From Echinarachnius parma (taxonomy: Eukaryota; Echinodermata; Echinoidea; Clypeasteroida; Echinarachniidae), in the NCBI GenBank assembly GCA_037951105.1, contig JBAMJV010008504.1:1-64000 (forward strand): a stretch of 64,000 bases of DNA. Reading direction: 5' to 3'. Made by a program: the position numbers and the translations under genes. This document shows positions 1-10,864 of this stretch, piece by piece (position 1 is the first letter of the stretch; every line of letters begins with the position of its first letter). The notes beneath the pieces are model-generated. The model did no database searches, was not told where the DNA came from, and saw only the letters and a program-made list of their open reading frames with translations.

Positions 1-372
1 GAGAGATCATCAACAACTATTTTGAACATCTTTTGTAAAATTTTGAAAAATCAAAAAAATGCTTGCATTTTTTCAAAAATTTCCAAAGGAGGTTTTAAAA
101 TATTTGTTGCTGATCTCTCTATTTAATCATTATTTCAACAAACATCACATGCATAATTTTGTATGAAAAATGGTTGAAACCAATACTTTTTTAGAGAGCG
201 CCCTCTTGTGTTTTAATGGGTCTTTTTGAATGATAACAGGCTTTTTACCTAGTCGTTCTAATTGTTATACCTTTCGAGCATGGTGGAGTTATAACTATTA
301 GTTTGTAGTGTTATTGTGCAGGTTTGGTTACTAAAGCTCAACCTTACCAAAACTGTGCTACCCCTTCAAAAC
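1..372 (+). mobile_element. Truncated TTAA MITE, family A (right part)
   Basis: The stretch from about 90 to 372 matches the right half of the family A MITEs seen complete at 25743 and 28525: the 'GAGCGCCCTCTTG' segment, 'GATAACAGGCTTTTTAC', and the terminal 'CCAAAACTGTGCTACCCCTT'. Bases 1-25 are an inverted copy of 'TTGTTGCTGATCTCTC', so the internal hairpin of the family is visible. The left end lies outside the window. Noncoding. Confidence 0.6.
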
Positions 373-727
373 GCTTATATAAACATATAACAAACACATC
401 CATACAAGCTTGATATACAAAAGGAAACAAAATTTAACATAGATAATACAGGTATATCGTAAAGATGAAACTACATGGTACATGTACAATAAATGATCTA
501 GATTAATTGCATGCTTTTATAGATGTATTATATCTATTTTCTGATAAATTCGTTATGCCTTTACCCGCATTTGAATTAAATTTGTATGTTATTCTATAGT
601 TAATCAAAGTCTCGTTTTACCGTATAGGCCTTTCATTATAGGTTCTACACCTGAAAATTGTCACCAGTTCACATTTGAAAGCACGTTGGTATAAATCTGT
701 ATCAATCAATAAGCTTACATACGACTT
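373..727. other. No gene seen
   Basis: AT-rich unique-looking DNA. I see no open frame with protein character, no RNA gene and no repeat. Confidence 0.5.
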
Positions 728-734
728 TCTTACC

Positions 735-1008
735 ATCTTTTTATATGAAGGCAAAGAAAATGGGACTCCAACGGGATTCGAACCCGAGACCTGAAACCCC
801 TTAATTCTCATTGCCTGAATGGTCAGAAGCTATTATGAACCTGACATAAACCCGAAGGTTCATAATAGCTTCTGACCATTTAGGCAATGAGAATTAAGGG
901 GTTTCAGGGACGAGCACCGTCTAGGGTTTTCTATAGCTCAGTCGAAAGAGCACCAGTCTAGCAATCTGGAGGTCTCGGGTTCGAATCCCGTTGGAATCCC
1001 ATTTTCTT
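735..1008. repeat. Palindromic pair of tRNA-like SINE copies
   Basis: Two copies of the same unit lie head to head. The minus-strand copy (about 735-843) has the sequence from 'GGTTCATAATAGCTTCTG' through the B-box 'GGGTTCGAATCCCG' but lacks an internal stretch of about 60 nt containing the A-box half. The plus-strand copy (852-1005) is complete. Arms are nearly identical, so the region would fold back. A third, partial plus-strand copy follows at 1146-1231. Confidence 0.7.
929..1002 (+). tRNA. tRNA-like sequence, Ala(AGC)-like, probably a SINE head
   Basis: A cloverleaf can be drawn: acceptor GGGTTTT with GAATCCC (one mismatch), D arm AGCTC/GAGC, anticodon stem CCAGT/TCTGG (one mismatch) with loop CTAGCAA giving anticodon AGC, and a T arm around TTCGAAT. 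A-box (TAGCTCAGTCG) and B-box (GGTTCGAATCC) match an internal Pol III promoter. Mismatches in three stems, and the same 5' flank in three nearby copies, argue for a tRNA-derived SINE or tRNA pseudogene rather than a working tRNA. Confidence 0.5.
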
Positions 1009-1145
1009 TGCCTTCTTTTAATCACAATATATTTCTGGTCAGTTTCTTTATATGTTTGAATTAATTATTACAAAAAGCTGTATCGCTTCGGTGATCCCTC
1101 GCATATATCCCCAAGTTGAGTTGTATCCTTCGGGTTTATGTCAGG

Positions 1146-1231
1146 TTCATAATAGCTTCTGACCATTCAGGCAATGAGAATTAAGGGGTTTCAGGGACGA
1201 GCACCGTCTAGGGTTTTCTATAGCTCAGTCG
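1146..1231 (+). repeat. Third, 3'-truncated copy of the tRNA-like unit
   Basis: Repeats the sequence from 'GGTTCATAATAGCTTCTG' to 'TATAGCTCAGTCGG', then stops inside the D arm. Direct orientation relative to the copy at 852-1005. Confidence 0.65.
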
Positions 1232-1758
1232 GAAGAATTAATCTTTTCATACGTTTATATAAATTAGGATGCGGTCAATATTGAATAAGGACCATAACAA
1301 TCACTAGTATCCTTCATATTCCTTTCAATGAAAGTATACTGACGTATTGATCGATTTATCAAATTTAATGAAGTCAGTGTTACGAGCATTTCTTTGTCTC
1401 CATTTAATAAATTAGTTTGTTGATCAAAATGCATTATCACGCATGTTTAAGAAGTCAAAACTATACTACACTTGTTGATTTCTAAGCAATATTGAAAACA
1501 AAATGTCAGGTAAACATGTTAAAGGGATATTACAGTTTTGGTCAAGCAAAAATATACGTAACCTAAACTTGCACCATTACATTACAAACTATTAAGTTAT
1601 AATTCTACCATGCCCGAAAGATAGAAAACCTTACAAACAGCTTAGTTAATATGCGGATATCGTACAAAAAGCAGCCGCTTAACACAAGAGGGTGCTCTCT
1701 AAAAACAAAATCGTTTCAACAATCTTTTTCTACACATTGTGAATGTGATGACAATTAT

Positions 1759-1795
1759 TAAAGGGGCCCTGCAAACCAAATGCATGTTTTGGTGT
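1759..1795 (+). mobile_element. Left-end fragment of foldback MITE, family C
   Basis: 'TTAAAGGGGCCCTGCAAACC' and the following bases equal the left end of the foldback element at 2165. It runs straight into a TG-rich simple repeat (about 1795-1950), so only the end survives. Confidence 0.6.
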
Positions 1796-1962
1796 GTGAG
1801 TGTGTACTGACCACATTTATGTGCATGTGTGCGTGTTTGTATTTGTGTGTGCATGTCCGTGTGCGTGCATGTGTTTAAGTGTGTGCGTGCGTATGTGCAT
1901 GCATGTGTGTGTGTATGTGTGTGTGTAATGTATGTATGTGTGTGTGTGTAGGTTCGTGTGTG
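1795..1962. repeat. Imperfect (TG)n-rich tract
   Basis: Long purine-pyrimidine alternating stretch made of TGTG, TGCATG and GTATG blocks. Noncoding. Confidence 0.8.
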
Positions 1963-2164
1963 TTTGTATACTATAGCGGTCTAATCATGAAGGAGATGAT
2001 TATAGTCATGATCTCTTGAATTTTAGATATCAAATTTCCTTCCAAAGTATGCACCAGATTGCATTATTTCGAGTAAAAAAGTGTAAACGCTCCTTTCCGT
2101 CAGAGGCACAGAAATACAATATATAAATGGTCAGAAGGGGGATCCCTCCTTCCACAGCCACTTC

Positions 2165-2820
2165 TTAAAGGGGCCCTGCAAACCAAATGCATGTTGACTT
2201 CTGTTCATCTGTATTAGTGTACACATTCAATATTTGTAAACGGTTTGACCTAAATATGTTTTGTATATTTTTAAACATTTTATCATTTATTTATCTTCAT
2301 GTTGCTAAGCCCCACCTCCTAAAAAACCCTCCAGAGTAAATTCTATTGTTGACCTGTTGTGACATCATCTGTGAATCACTGGTCAGCTACCATGAGATTA
2401 ACAAAAGATGAAAGTACAAAAAGAACATCCACACAAAAGCATGCCCTGCATACCTCCATGCAATAGCTTAGACAGTGTTTTTCTTCTGACATAGAAACAG
2501 CTATTGAAATTGAAGGTGTGTGAGTTGGTATTCTATTCAACCGTGTGATGCTATTGTGATTAGGCACTCAGCTTGTGTGAAGGTAACTTCTTTGTAACTG
2601 AGTAGTGAATGGCTGATGATGTCACAACAGGTCAACAATAGAATTCTACTCTGGAGAGGTTTTCAGAAGTGGGGGCTTCACAATATGGAGAAAAATGATT
2701 ACTAAAATGTTTTAAAATAAACAAAATATGTTTGGGTCAAATGGTTTACAAATAGTTGATGTGTACACTAATAGAGATGAACAGAAGATAACATGCGTTT
2801 AGTTTGCCTGGCCACTTTAA
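2165..2820. mobile_element. Foldback MITE, family C, TTAA-flanked
   Basis: Both ends sit in TTAA and read TTAAAGG inward. Left sequence such as 'TCATCTGTATTAGTGTACAC' returns inverted near 2765, and 'CCTGTTGTGACATCATC' returns inverted near 2620, so each arm is over 200 bp and the whole element folds on itself. The short minus-strand reading frame inside is a by-product. TTAAAGG ends resemble the T2/Kolobok-type MITEs known from frogs; placement by ends only. Confidence 0.7.
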
Positions 2821-3181
2821 AGGGGTAGTTCAGTTTTGGTATAGAGGGCGCTGCACGAAATATCTTTTTTTTGTGAGATAATGACAAACTGCGTGTAAGA
2901 TTTGAAAGAGCATACATTTGTTGTGACAGACTAAACTTTATTTGATCAAAGTCGGATCAGAAGTGGCTGAAATATAAATGTAAATATCCGATCGGAAAAA
3001 ATCTGTGCCACAGATGCATTCGATGATTTAAAAAAAATGCTTACACTTTTTCAAAAATGTGCAAAAACGGTATTTTTTTAAATTATAGTTGTTGATAATT
3101 TCTCCATATAAATACTTTTTTAGGGTTAGGGTTAGGGTTAGAAGGGTTATGGTTGAAGCTTACTGAATCGTTTAGCAAACT
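2817..3181 (+). mobile_element. Family A TTAA MITE, left part
   Basis: Starts at the same TTAA that closes the family C foldback and shows the family A left end 'GGTATAGAGGGCGCT' and the internal 'ACTTTATTTGATCAAAG'. The right half is missing; the match fades after a TTAGGG run near 3120. Confidence 0.6.
3119..3142 (+). repeat. Short interstitial telomere-like (TTAGGG)3
   Basis: Three perfect TTAGGG units plus a partial fourth, inside the truncated family A MITE. TTAGGG is the common animal telomere unit; three copies can arise by chance or by break repair. Confidence 0.6.
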
Positions 3182-3204
3182 ACATTCGCTGATATCATGC
3201 TTGA

Positions 3205-3636
3205 TTAAAGGGATAGTTGACTTTTTGTATAGAGGGCGCTACACACAATATTTGTTGTGAGATAATGAAAAACTGACTGTAAAATTTGAAAGAGAATATA
3301 ATTTTAATGACAGACTAAACTTTATTTGATCGTTTTTTAATAGTTGCTGATTATCTCGTTATCTAATCATTATTTCAACAAAACATCTCATGCACAATAT
3401 TTTATTAAAAATAGTTAAAACTTATGATTGTTTTAATAACGCCCTCTTGAGTTTGAACAGCTCTTTTTAAATGATAACAGGCTTTTTACTTAGTCATTTG
3501 TAATTTTGTATTCATTACGAGCATGGTGTAGTTATAACTTTTTAGTTTGTAATGTAATGGTGCAGGTTTTGGTTACTAAAATTCAGTTTGACCAAAACTG
3601 TACTCTCTTTACCAGAACATTAACTATCCCTTTTAA
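3205..3636 (+). mobile_element. Family A TTAA MITE, complete copy
   Basis: TTAA at both ends, TIR AGGGATAGTTGA (left) and its inverse at 'TAACTATCCCT' (right). It shares the 'AGAGGGCGCTAC' left block and 'GATAACAGGCTTTTTACT' right block with the other copies. No coding capacity. Confidence 0.75.
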
Positions 3637-3738
3637 GTACATTTTGATTGAACATGAAGTATGCGCACCAATTCTGATGTTAATGCAGTCGCAAACAATG
3701 GCCAGCTTGGACTAGTAACTTTGAGGAAGGTCAAGTGA

Positions 3739-4020
3739 TTGGGTCATTACTCTTCAAAGGAATTAACATTAACTGGGAACATGTACCTTCCGAGGATACC
3801 TCAGTTGGAGGAACACATTAGGCGACAGGTGCGAGGAGAATTTAGACAGATTCAGGACAGCGCCCTAGCCCATCGCCTTGTCGCTGTCAGAGATGGACTA
3901 GGGGAACTCTGTGGGGAAAGGATTATTGCGTTAAAAAATGAGGTGGAATGGCCACCAAGGTCCTGTGATTTAATTTTTTCGACTTCTTCCTTTTGGGAAA
4001 TTTGAAGAGTACATCTCCTC
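3739..4020 (+). pseudogene. Tc1/mariner-type (DDE_3) transposase fragment
   Basis: The 88-codon frame carries the C-terminal part of an IS630/Tc1/mariner-family DDE transposase. The block 'IQDSALAH' stands where family members have QQD-x-APxH (second catalytic Asp), followed by the 'EWPPRSCDL' block that precedes the third acidic residue. The expected 'DFFLWG' block is damaged (reads 'FSTSSFWEI', then a stop), and a shift of frame after 4000 recovers 'LWGNLKS'. The N-terminal DNA-binding part and the first Asp are absent. An inactive relic with no TIRs found beside it. Confidence 0.65.
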
Positions 4021-4503
4021 GTGACCTCGTGACGAAGTGGATGTTGTGGCAAACAAATACAAACAAATCCCCGACATGTAATGTAAATATAAATGTTGCA
4101 CCACTCATTACAGGAATCCATTCATTAGCCAAAACTTGCAAAAAGTGGGCTTCGCACCTGTCATCTTAAAAAACAAAGAACTCAGCGATGCGTGTCATTG
4201 TTGATTCAGTAAATGTATCAAATTAAATCTGAAAAGTTACTTTTTACATCCATATCTTATTTAAGGTGTGAGTATTATCATTTTGAAATAATTGACCTTT
4301 GAACTTCGATTACCTTTTTTTATACACTCTGCACAGTATACGGCGTCGGCGACGTTTTCCTTAGAAACGGGTCCGTTTTCAGCACCCATTAGAAACAAAC
4401 CAATAAAAAGGGTAACTTTTCAGGTACACAAGTTCTCGACGTTAGGGTCCATTTCAGAGGATGACGGACACGGGTGGGTAGCAATTTTGTAGGAGAGTGA
4501 CGA

Positions 4504-4538
4504 CCCCCCCCCCCCCCCCCCCACCCCCCCCCCCCCCC
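4504..4538. repeat. Poly(C) run
   Basis: About 35 nt of C with one A. One of some fifteen such homopolymer runs, several of which lie inside hAT-like MITEs. Confidence 0.9.
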
Positions 4539-4637
4539 ACCCGATAAAGCTCAGCCCTAATAAAAGTATACCCCTTTAAAAACACAGTCTATTAAAAAAA
4601 ATCTTTGGTACATTTTTCGACATTATATCGATTTTCC

Positions 4638-5275
4638 TTAAAGGGACATTCCCTCTTTTGCAAGCCAAATTTCAAAAGTTGCGAGGTTATTGTTTTATAT
4701 GAAAGAAAATGTCATTTAATAGCATGCCTGAAAAAATTAGGGCATGAAATCTCTTTTTCGTGGAGTTATAGAAAAACTAATAAACCGTCGTCCAACAAAC
4801 AATTGTGCATTATACGTATATTCACCCAGTGAGGAAGTTCGTACAGGGATTCCAAGAAGTACCACAACGCTATGCGTGACCCCTATACGTGACTCGCGCT
4901 AGCTACATGACCCACACACACATACGAATAGCATGACCGCACACTAGGCAAAATAACCAAACCTCGCTTAAACTGACTACATGCTATTACATATTCTTCA
5001 TTTTTGAGATTTTTGTCCGTGAAATACCTTTACAAATGTCGGCTTCACAATACCTTTGCAAGAATAAGTACAATATAGTTGTAATATTATGCTAAATCAA
5101 TTAAACTCTTTTATTGACCGATATATAGTCTGATGGAGGGACGCATTCGTTTTCATTCATAGAATCCAAATTATAGGGCTGTTCGATCTGATTTTGTGTG
5201 TGTGTGTTTCATTCATCCCCATCCGTCAACTGGAAACTGTTCAGACGTTTTGTCAAAGAGGGACTGTCCCTTTAA
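4638..5275. mobile_element. TTAA MITE, family D
   Basis: TTAA at both ends with TIRs AGGGACATTCCCTCTTT (left) and AGGGACAGTCCCTCTTT (right, inverted). About 640 bp, noncoding, with a short (TG)n near 5200. Same TTAAAGGG end class as families A, B and C. Confidence 0.7.
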
Positions 5276-5514
5276 AATGTTGAATTAATTTGGATCCAAC
5301 ATTTATTCCAGTTTGATAATTTATTGATATTTCATTTTTTTTTAAAACTGAATTTGATCAAATAGAGTGTGTTTTATCTGTAAAATCAACCTCCTTGGTA
5401 AATCACATGCTCTTCCAAATAGTACTTAGCTGTCCATTACTTTACAAATCTTGAAACTGTACTATCCCTATATATTAGAAATAAAAACAAATTAAAAAAC
5501 GTATATTATCATTT

Positions 5515-6549
5515 CTAGTAATAATAACCATTGAACTTGTACTGCACGCAGTGTTTATCAACATGTTCATCGCTAGTTTTAGGTAAACTAGAACCATGTC
5601 TTGTCATCTTCCCAATAACATGGGCAACGAGCTGGCTCACATCGGTCAGGTCGATTTTCCGCTCATCCCCGAAAGCACGATTTGATGAAAAGTCGACTGA
5701 ACCGGGCTGAAATGAAAGAGCTCCAGCAAGGGCTGCAGCACTATCTGCTCCATCTGGCAGCTTGCCTAAGAAGACTACATCGCGCATGCTTATACTGTTC
5801 TTTGTATCGGAATGCAGCAAGAATCTAAAACATGACCACAATAATTGTGACCCGTAAGCAGTGTACCGGTCAGTTGAGTTGTCATGGTATACAACTAAAG
5901 TCTTTCGACTATGGATATCATTACCATATTCAGCTGCAATCTCCCTTAAACTCTTGATATGCGCTAACAGTCTGGGCATTTGGAAAAACTCTGCCTCGTC
6001 TGCCAAAAGCTTATCCCAGCCCAAACTGCGCCACAATAGGGCAAGATGGCCGCATCGCAAGAACTCGAGAACATACGAGAACATCTCACTGCTTCTGTCG
6101 AACATGTAGTTTCCTTGTTCGTCTCTTGGCGGGAGCGGGGCTTTCCCGGACAAAATGGCGGTGAATCGCGAGCCTGGGGCACAAGCGAGCGTCTCCCGGG
6201 TGGTCTTGAAGATCTTCCCACCGACATTGAGCCCGATGAATTCATCATCTTTCAGCTTTCTTATGCTGGCCTGAAGTGCGCCGAGCTGATAGAAGTCTGC
6301 TTCGCATTCAAGCAGGGATAATTCGTGGAAGCCTTCGGGTAGCTGCAGTTTTCCACACCGCATGAAGTTGAGAACATGGCGGAAAATCTTCCCGTCTCGA
6401 TCAATCATGTAGTTCCCATGCTCGTCTCTGGCTGATGGTACCGACTCATCTAGCATCCTGGCGAAGAAACACTCCGGATTGCTAGTCAGTGTCGTGCGTG
6501 ACGTCATATAGATTTTTCCGCCAACATTGAGACCAATGTAGGACGTCAT
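5515..6549 (-). CDS. Tandem double BTB/T1 (KCTD-like) protein, paralogue 1
   Basis: Intronless, 344 codons, starting MTSYIGLNVGG. Residues about 4-97 form one KCTD-type BTB/T1 domain (GLNVGGKIYMTSRTTL, then DRDGKIFRHVLNFMRCGKL). Residues about 104-196 form a second one (GLNVGGKIFKTTRETL, then FSYVLEFLRCGHL). About 148 residues of unassigned C-terminus follow, ending in CVQYKFNGYYY. KCTD proteins normally have one T1 domain; they tetramerise or pentamerise and often act as cullin-3 adaptors, but no specific role can be assigned here. The paralogue at 33714 shares the layout and start. The open frame and conserved domain motifs argue for function; lack of introns suggests a retrocopy origin. 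An upstream 5'UTR exon is possible but not shown. Confidence 0.85.
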   Translation of the reverse strand: MTSYIGLNVGGKIYMTSRTTLTSNPECFFARMLDESVPSARDEHGNYMIDRDGKIFRHVLNFMRCGKLQLPEGFHELSLLECEADFYQLGALQASIRKLKDDEFIGLNVGGKIFKTTRETLACAPGSRFTAILSGKAPLPPRDEQGNYMFDRSSEMFSYVLEFLRCGHLALLWRSLGWDKLLADEAEFFQMPRLLAHIKSLREIAAEYGNDIHSRKTLVVYHDNSTDRYTAYGSQLLWSCFRFLLHSDTKNSISMRDVVFLGKLPDGADSAAALAGALSFQPGSVDFSSNRAFGDERKIDLTDVSQLVAHVIGKMTRHGSSLPKTSDEHVDKHCVQYKFNGYYY

Positions 6550-6850
6550 AGTGATCTAGTCCTTAACCTATTTGAGAAAATACACACAATGCACTGTTTA
6601 TTGCGATGCAAAATCTACAATATTTCATATTATAAACAGCACGTACATCTGCCTTGGTAGTGACTGTTTAAAATGATGTTTTGACCGAAATGAAGCTATA
6701 AGATGTATCAAGATTTGTTAACTATATATCAACATCCATGGTCCAACCTTCGAATTTCTGCACAGTAACATTTGCATGTTATAGGTCATTTGCTGTCAGT
6801 GTGTCGTAAAGTCTGAATTGCCTTCTTAACAATGTTAGTTTTCATGCTTC
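6550..6850 (-). promoter_or_regulatory. Upstream flank shared with paralogue 2
   Basis: The 70 or so bases before the start codon ('ATACACACAATGCACTG', 'GCGATGCAAAATCTACAAT') are clearly similar to those before the second KCTD-like gene (34740-34815). The duplication therefore included the flank, which may hold the promoter. No TATA box is obvious. Confidence 0.4.
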
Positions 6851-6900
6851 TCCTTTGGCGGGAGTGGGGTTTCCCAGGACAAAATGGTGGCGAACCTCAA
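6851..6900 (-). pseudogene. Fragment of the second BTB domain
   Basis: 'TTTGGCGGGAGTGGGGTTTC' and 'GGACAAAATGGTGGCGAACC' copy the region around 6125-6170 of the gene just downstream, with several changes. About 45 nt, no reading frame kept. A stray partial duplication of the KCTD-like gene. Confidence 0.6.
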
Positions 6901-7365
6901 ATCTCTCTCTCTTGAGGGTCAAAATATGAACCCAGCGTGCGTGTGCAGGTAATCCACTAATTAAAAACGGCTGTAACACTTATAACAAGAAACCAAAATA
7001 CATCCAGGGCCCTTGCTAGCTAACAGAGTTGTATTGCTCATCTGCTCAAGTTGCTATCCTCAACCGCACCAGTTATCGGACTGGAATTAACAGAGCCCGC
7101 CCGTAGAACATGTAGAACGACTTGCAAAAAGCAATCGTGGTTGTGTCGACCTATGACACAACAATGATAGAGTGTAAACTTGTTTATTTGTTCACGTTCA
7201 TTTTCAGTAAATTATGTTTCCTCTGTGTTCGGGATCAAAGTACAGATCTTTCCAGAAGAACCCATTGTGGAAAAAAAATCAAGCTCGACAAGCACTTGTC
7301 ATGATGACTGTGCTGACTATTTTTTACGTGGCTTTGTCAGACAATTTTAGCCATCCTTGTCGGCG
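6901..7365. other. No gene seen
   Basis: Unique-looking sequence; the short reading frame at 7122-7304 has no recognisable protein character. Confidence 0.5.
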
Positions 7366-7367
7366 GC

Positions 7368-7486
7368 CATGTACTCAAACTTGAGTATAAGCAAAACGCA
7401 TTATGTCATATCCATAATTATAGGTCCGCCACATTGTGAAGAATTGTGCTTGCATGTTAAATACCCCCCCCCCCAAAAAAAAAAAA
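7368..7486. repeat. Dispersed repeat ending in poly(C)/poly(A), copy 1
   Basis: 'ACTCAAACTTGAGTATAAGC', 'AAAACGCATTATGTCA', 'ATAATTATAGGTCCGCCA' and 'GCATGTTAAATACCCCCC' return in inverted orientation at 36495-36612. Same unit, opposite strand. Confidence 0.65.
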
Positions 7487-7784
7487 CTACCATGCAATAC
7501 CTATACTTACGTATTCTTAACATATATTTTATAGTTATGCAACATGTTCATTCATTAATATTTTCTATTAATAACGTTTAATTTTCGTTTGAAAAGTTCA
7601 CTAGACATTGCTAGGGTAAGCAGCAAACAATCCCATTGCAATTGCAACATTATCAGAAGGACATATGAGATAATTCAGCTCCAGGTCGATAATGAATATT
7701 CATATTTGTGACGTCACGCAACGTCACTAGGATTAGGGTTTGAATGAGTTTGAGGGTTATAATTACAATGAGACCATACTGACC

Positions 7785-7870
7785 ATCAGCGGTGTACGTG
7801 GCCTACTGGTCACGCTGTCGACTTCAACAATTGTTTAATATATAGGTTCGAATCCTCTCATGTGACTCTT
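7785..7870 (+). repeat. tRNA-like fragment, possible SINE head
   Basis: A-box-like 'TGGCCTACTGG' and B-box 'GGTTCGAATCC' are about 45 nt apart, as in a tRNA gene, but no clean cloverleaf forms. Probably a degraded tRNA-derived SINE. Confidence 0.35.
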
Positions 7871-7924
7871 TTCTTTTGCCATAAATGGTGAGTATAGCGG
7901 TTTATTTAGTAAATGTATCATGCA

Positions 7925-8052
7925 GAGTTTCACTATCGACATGGAGGTGTGCTTCAAACGACGCACCTTTTCACTATCGATCTGGAGGTGTGCTTCAAAC
8001 GACGCACCTAATTTTCACTATCGACGTGGAGGTGTGACCCTAACAAGACACC
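7925..8052 (+). repeat. Minisatellite, about 46-bp unit, three copies
   Basis: The unit 'CACTATCGACNTGGAGGTGT' plus 'GCTTCAAACGACGCACC' occurs twice well conserved and a third time diverged ('GACCCTAACAAGACACC'). A 71-codon frame crosses it but is only the repeat read through. Confidence 0.7.
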
Positions 8053-8177
8053 CTATGTCGAACCACTCCGGGCAGGCAAGGCCAGAGTCTCTGAGCATAT
8101 TACCAAATAGAGACAAAGGTAGATGTTTTGTGTGAACGGATGTTTCTTAGCAACTGAAACACCTGCAAGTCGCATGG

Positions 8178-8181
<4 letters not shown>

Positions 8182-8214
<33 letters not shown>
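8182..8214 (+). repeat. (GT)n microsatellite
   Basis: About 16 perfect GT units, continued by looser TG-rich DNA and followed at 8385-8480 by CA-rich DNA of opposite phase. Confidence 0.9.
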
Positions 8215-8217
<3 letters not shown>

Positions 8218-8639
8218 CGTTTGTGTATAGTTTATGAGTCATTTTGCTTGTTTATTTGTATTTGGGTACGTGTGTTTGTTTTTTTGCTTTTGTTCGTCAG
8301 TGCGTTCGTGTGAATGGGGTGAGATAGATGCATGTGTATTTGTCTGTATGTTCATGATTTAGTGTGAATGACTATAAGTCAACGCATACCACACAAACAC
8401 ATGTCACATACATACACAAACACACGCACATTCACCCACACACACACACACGCACACAAATACACATACATACACATAATACGACATACAAACAAATAGC
8501 AGAAGCTATGTATATATAGGGTCATATTCACCAACTTGGAGCACGAAATTACACATTAACGAACAAACACTAACATGCACAACACCCTTACAATCGCACA
8601 ACACATACACACACACGCATTCACACACACTCCCCCATT

Positions 8640-10390
8640 GTGGAGATTAATTAAATTAATTAAATTTTAAATTATTTTAAAAAGTGTGCTCAAGTTATTA
8701 AAAAAATGTGCTTTAATTTTTCTTTGCATAATACAGTATGATAATATCAATTAACAAACTAGATCACCATTCTTATAAAGTCTGGTAATTTTGTTCAACA
8801 TAATTTTAATAATCATTTTCGTTACTTTATTTCGTTACACTATAATCGCACACTTCGTATCATAGACGTTATCAATAATAGCACTCTACCAGCATTTATA
8901 AATGTACTTAGATATTTACATGATTATAACATACATAGCAATAATAGAAATATGCAAGGAACACATTGGAAAGTTTACATTTTAAATTACAGACAATACT
9001 TAAGACTGTGTTAATGCTTACATTTTCTTTCTTGGCATCCACATTGTCCATTATAATTGATACATATTTTATTTAATCTGTATTCAAACCAGCAATAATA
9101 TCATTGACTTATTTTCTTGTTTATATAATCACAATAAAGAAAGGACTAGAGAATATGTGTTATGCATACACAAATATAAACGTCATCTTTCTACACAGGA
9201 ACATGTCGACTGAACATACATGTATGTATAGCGATGGTGACCCATGCCGGAATTATCCCGAAAACATTCAAACTTTAGTGTTTAGAGAACGCATGTTATG
9301 CCAGATTTCAATAGTCTTGAATAACATATATTATTAATACATCATTTACAGATATACAAGAATGGCCGTCACATATATTACTTCAAATGTGTTGTATCGT
9401 TACCATGGTTACAGCCAGAGTTGATCAAACCTGAAGTTGCCGATTTAGTAGTTTGATATAGTCCTACACTTCAGCAAAGAGATAACTAGTTATATAAAGT
9501 GTACGAGGAGAAAGAGTATAAAATTCCTTAATGTTTAAGGGGGGACATAGTCTATAAAAAATAATCACTAAATGTTGTTTTTTGGCTTCCTGTTGAATTT
9601 CAGTGTAAATGCAATGTCATGTATTGATTATATATGCAACGAGAAGTCTTTTTTCAAAAATATGTAATATGACACCCACAGCTAATTTGCATACAAAGAA
9701 AAACATAAGAAAAAACGAGTATGGTTCTCCTGTTCAAAGTAACCATTCAATTTCCTTCAAACTTGCCGTATGCATTCTGGGGCTCAATACAATTACTTTC
9801 TATGGTTTATTTTTTTTTTAATACATATATATTTTTTTTTAATGATTTTTTTTTGGCCAATCAAATTTCGGCTTAACTAATTATATATTCATGGACTAAT
9901 TTTTCAAAGTTTAAACATTTTTGTCAAAAACAAAACCATACAAGTTATAGAATACACATTCACAAGGCAGCACACCAAATTTCAAGACAATTCATCATGC
10001 AATTCTCTCTCAATTACAAAAATCATCACGCCCATTCACCCAAAATCCCCATTTTGAGAAAACAAAGAAAATAAAAAGAATTACATTTTGAATCGCGTCA
10101 AATACGTTCCGAATGGTAAACAACACCCAATGAGGCAATTTTGACAATTTAAAAAAAAATTAATTAATTTAGTTCATTAATGGAAGATAATATATGCAGC
10201 AAAACATCTGAATATACATCAATTAATACAATTAAAAGGTGATTACTGTTTTAATTAGTACTCTAATATGCTATACTTTACTGTACAAAAAGGTCATTAG
10301 AATATGAGATAAATGTGACTTTGAACTGGATTTTGGAGAACTTGTAGGCATTATTTTTTACTAAAATTTTTACAGAACATTCAACAGATA
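8640..10390. other. AT-rich stretch without recognised features
   Basis: Very AT-rich. The short frames at 9104, 9609 and 10278 show no domain or codon character. Nothing else stands out. Confidence 0.5.
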
Positions 10391-10393
10391 TTA

Positions 10394-10698
10394 TTATAGA
10401 ATGGGTTGATAAATCCCTGCAATCTGATTGGTTGAGAGCAAAATTTGTGCAGACAATTAATTGTACTGGATGCATGAAAAGTCATGCGTCCGGTAAAAAA
10501 ATCATGCGTCCGGTAAAAATTTCATGCGTCCGGTAAAAAATTCATGCGTCCGGTAAAAAATTTCATGCGTCCGGTAAAAAAATCATGCGTCCGGTAAAAA
10601 ATTTCATGCGTCCGGTAAAATGATTTCATGCATCCGGTAATTTTTCTAATTTTTAATTTTTTGACTTTTTGGGGGGCGTAACAATGCCCATTCTATAA
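10394..10698. mobile_element. Small TIR element carrying a 20-bp minisatellite
   Basis: The outer 12 nt TTATAGAATGGG are exactly inverted at 10687-10698. Inside lies the array at 10482-10640. No clear target duplication. The left inner part contains 'CTGATTGGTTGAGAGC'. The superfamily cannot be assigned. Confidence 0.45.
10482..10640 (+). repeat. 20-bp minisatellite, eight units
   Basis: Unit TCATGCGTCCGGTAAAAAAT repeated eight times with small changes in the A-run length. The last unit reads GCATCC. The CCGGT core is constant. Confidence 0.9.
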
Positions 10699-10701
10699 AA
10701 C

Positions 10702-10864
10702 AGATGATGCGCAAGTTTATTTCGTGGGTCGGTGGAATTGTTTGCACGCGGTAACTATGGAAACTAGTCTAAACCCACGAGGCGACGCCGAGTGGGTTTA
10801 ACAGTTCCATAGTTACCTTGTGCAAACAATTCCTACCGACCCACTCATACCTGCGCATCATTTG
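10702..10864. repeat. Long hairpin, arms of about 65 bp
   Basis: 'GATGATGCGCAAG' to 'GGTAACTATGGAA' on the left returns inverted on the right as 'TTCCATAGTTACC' to 'GCGCATCATT'. The centre 'TAAACCCA...TGGGTTTA' continues the pairing. A near-complete cruciform directly beside the TIR element. Confidence 0.75.

Noticed and set aside
3119..3142. Telomere or chromosome-fusion site
   Set aside because: Only three TTAGGG units inside a MITE; too short to claim fusion.
5861..6321. Plus-strand frames at 5861-6109 and 6046-6321, and the same at 34128-34421
   Set aside because: Antisense shadows of the KCTD-like genes.
10482..10640. CRISPR-like array
   Set aside because: 20-bp tandem units with no spacers; a minisatellite.
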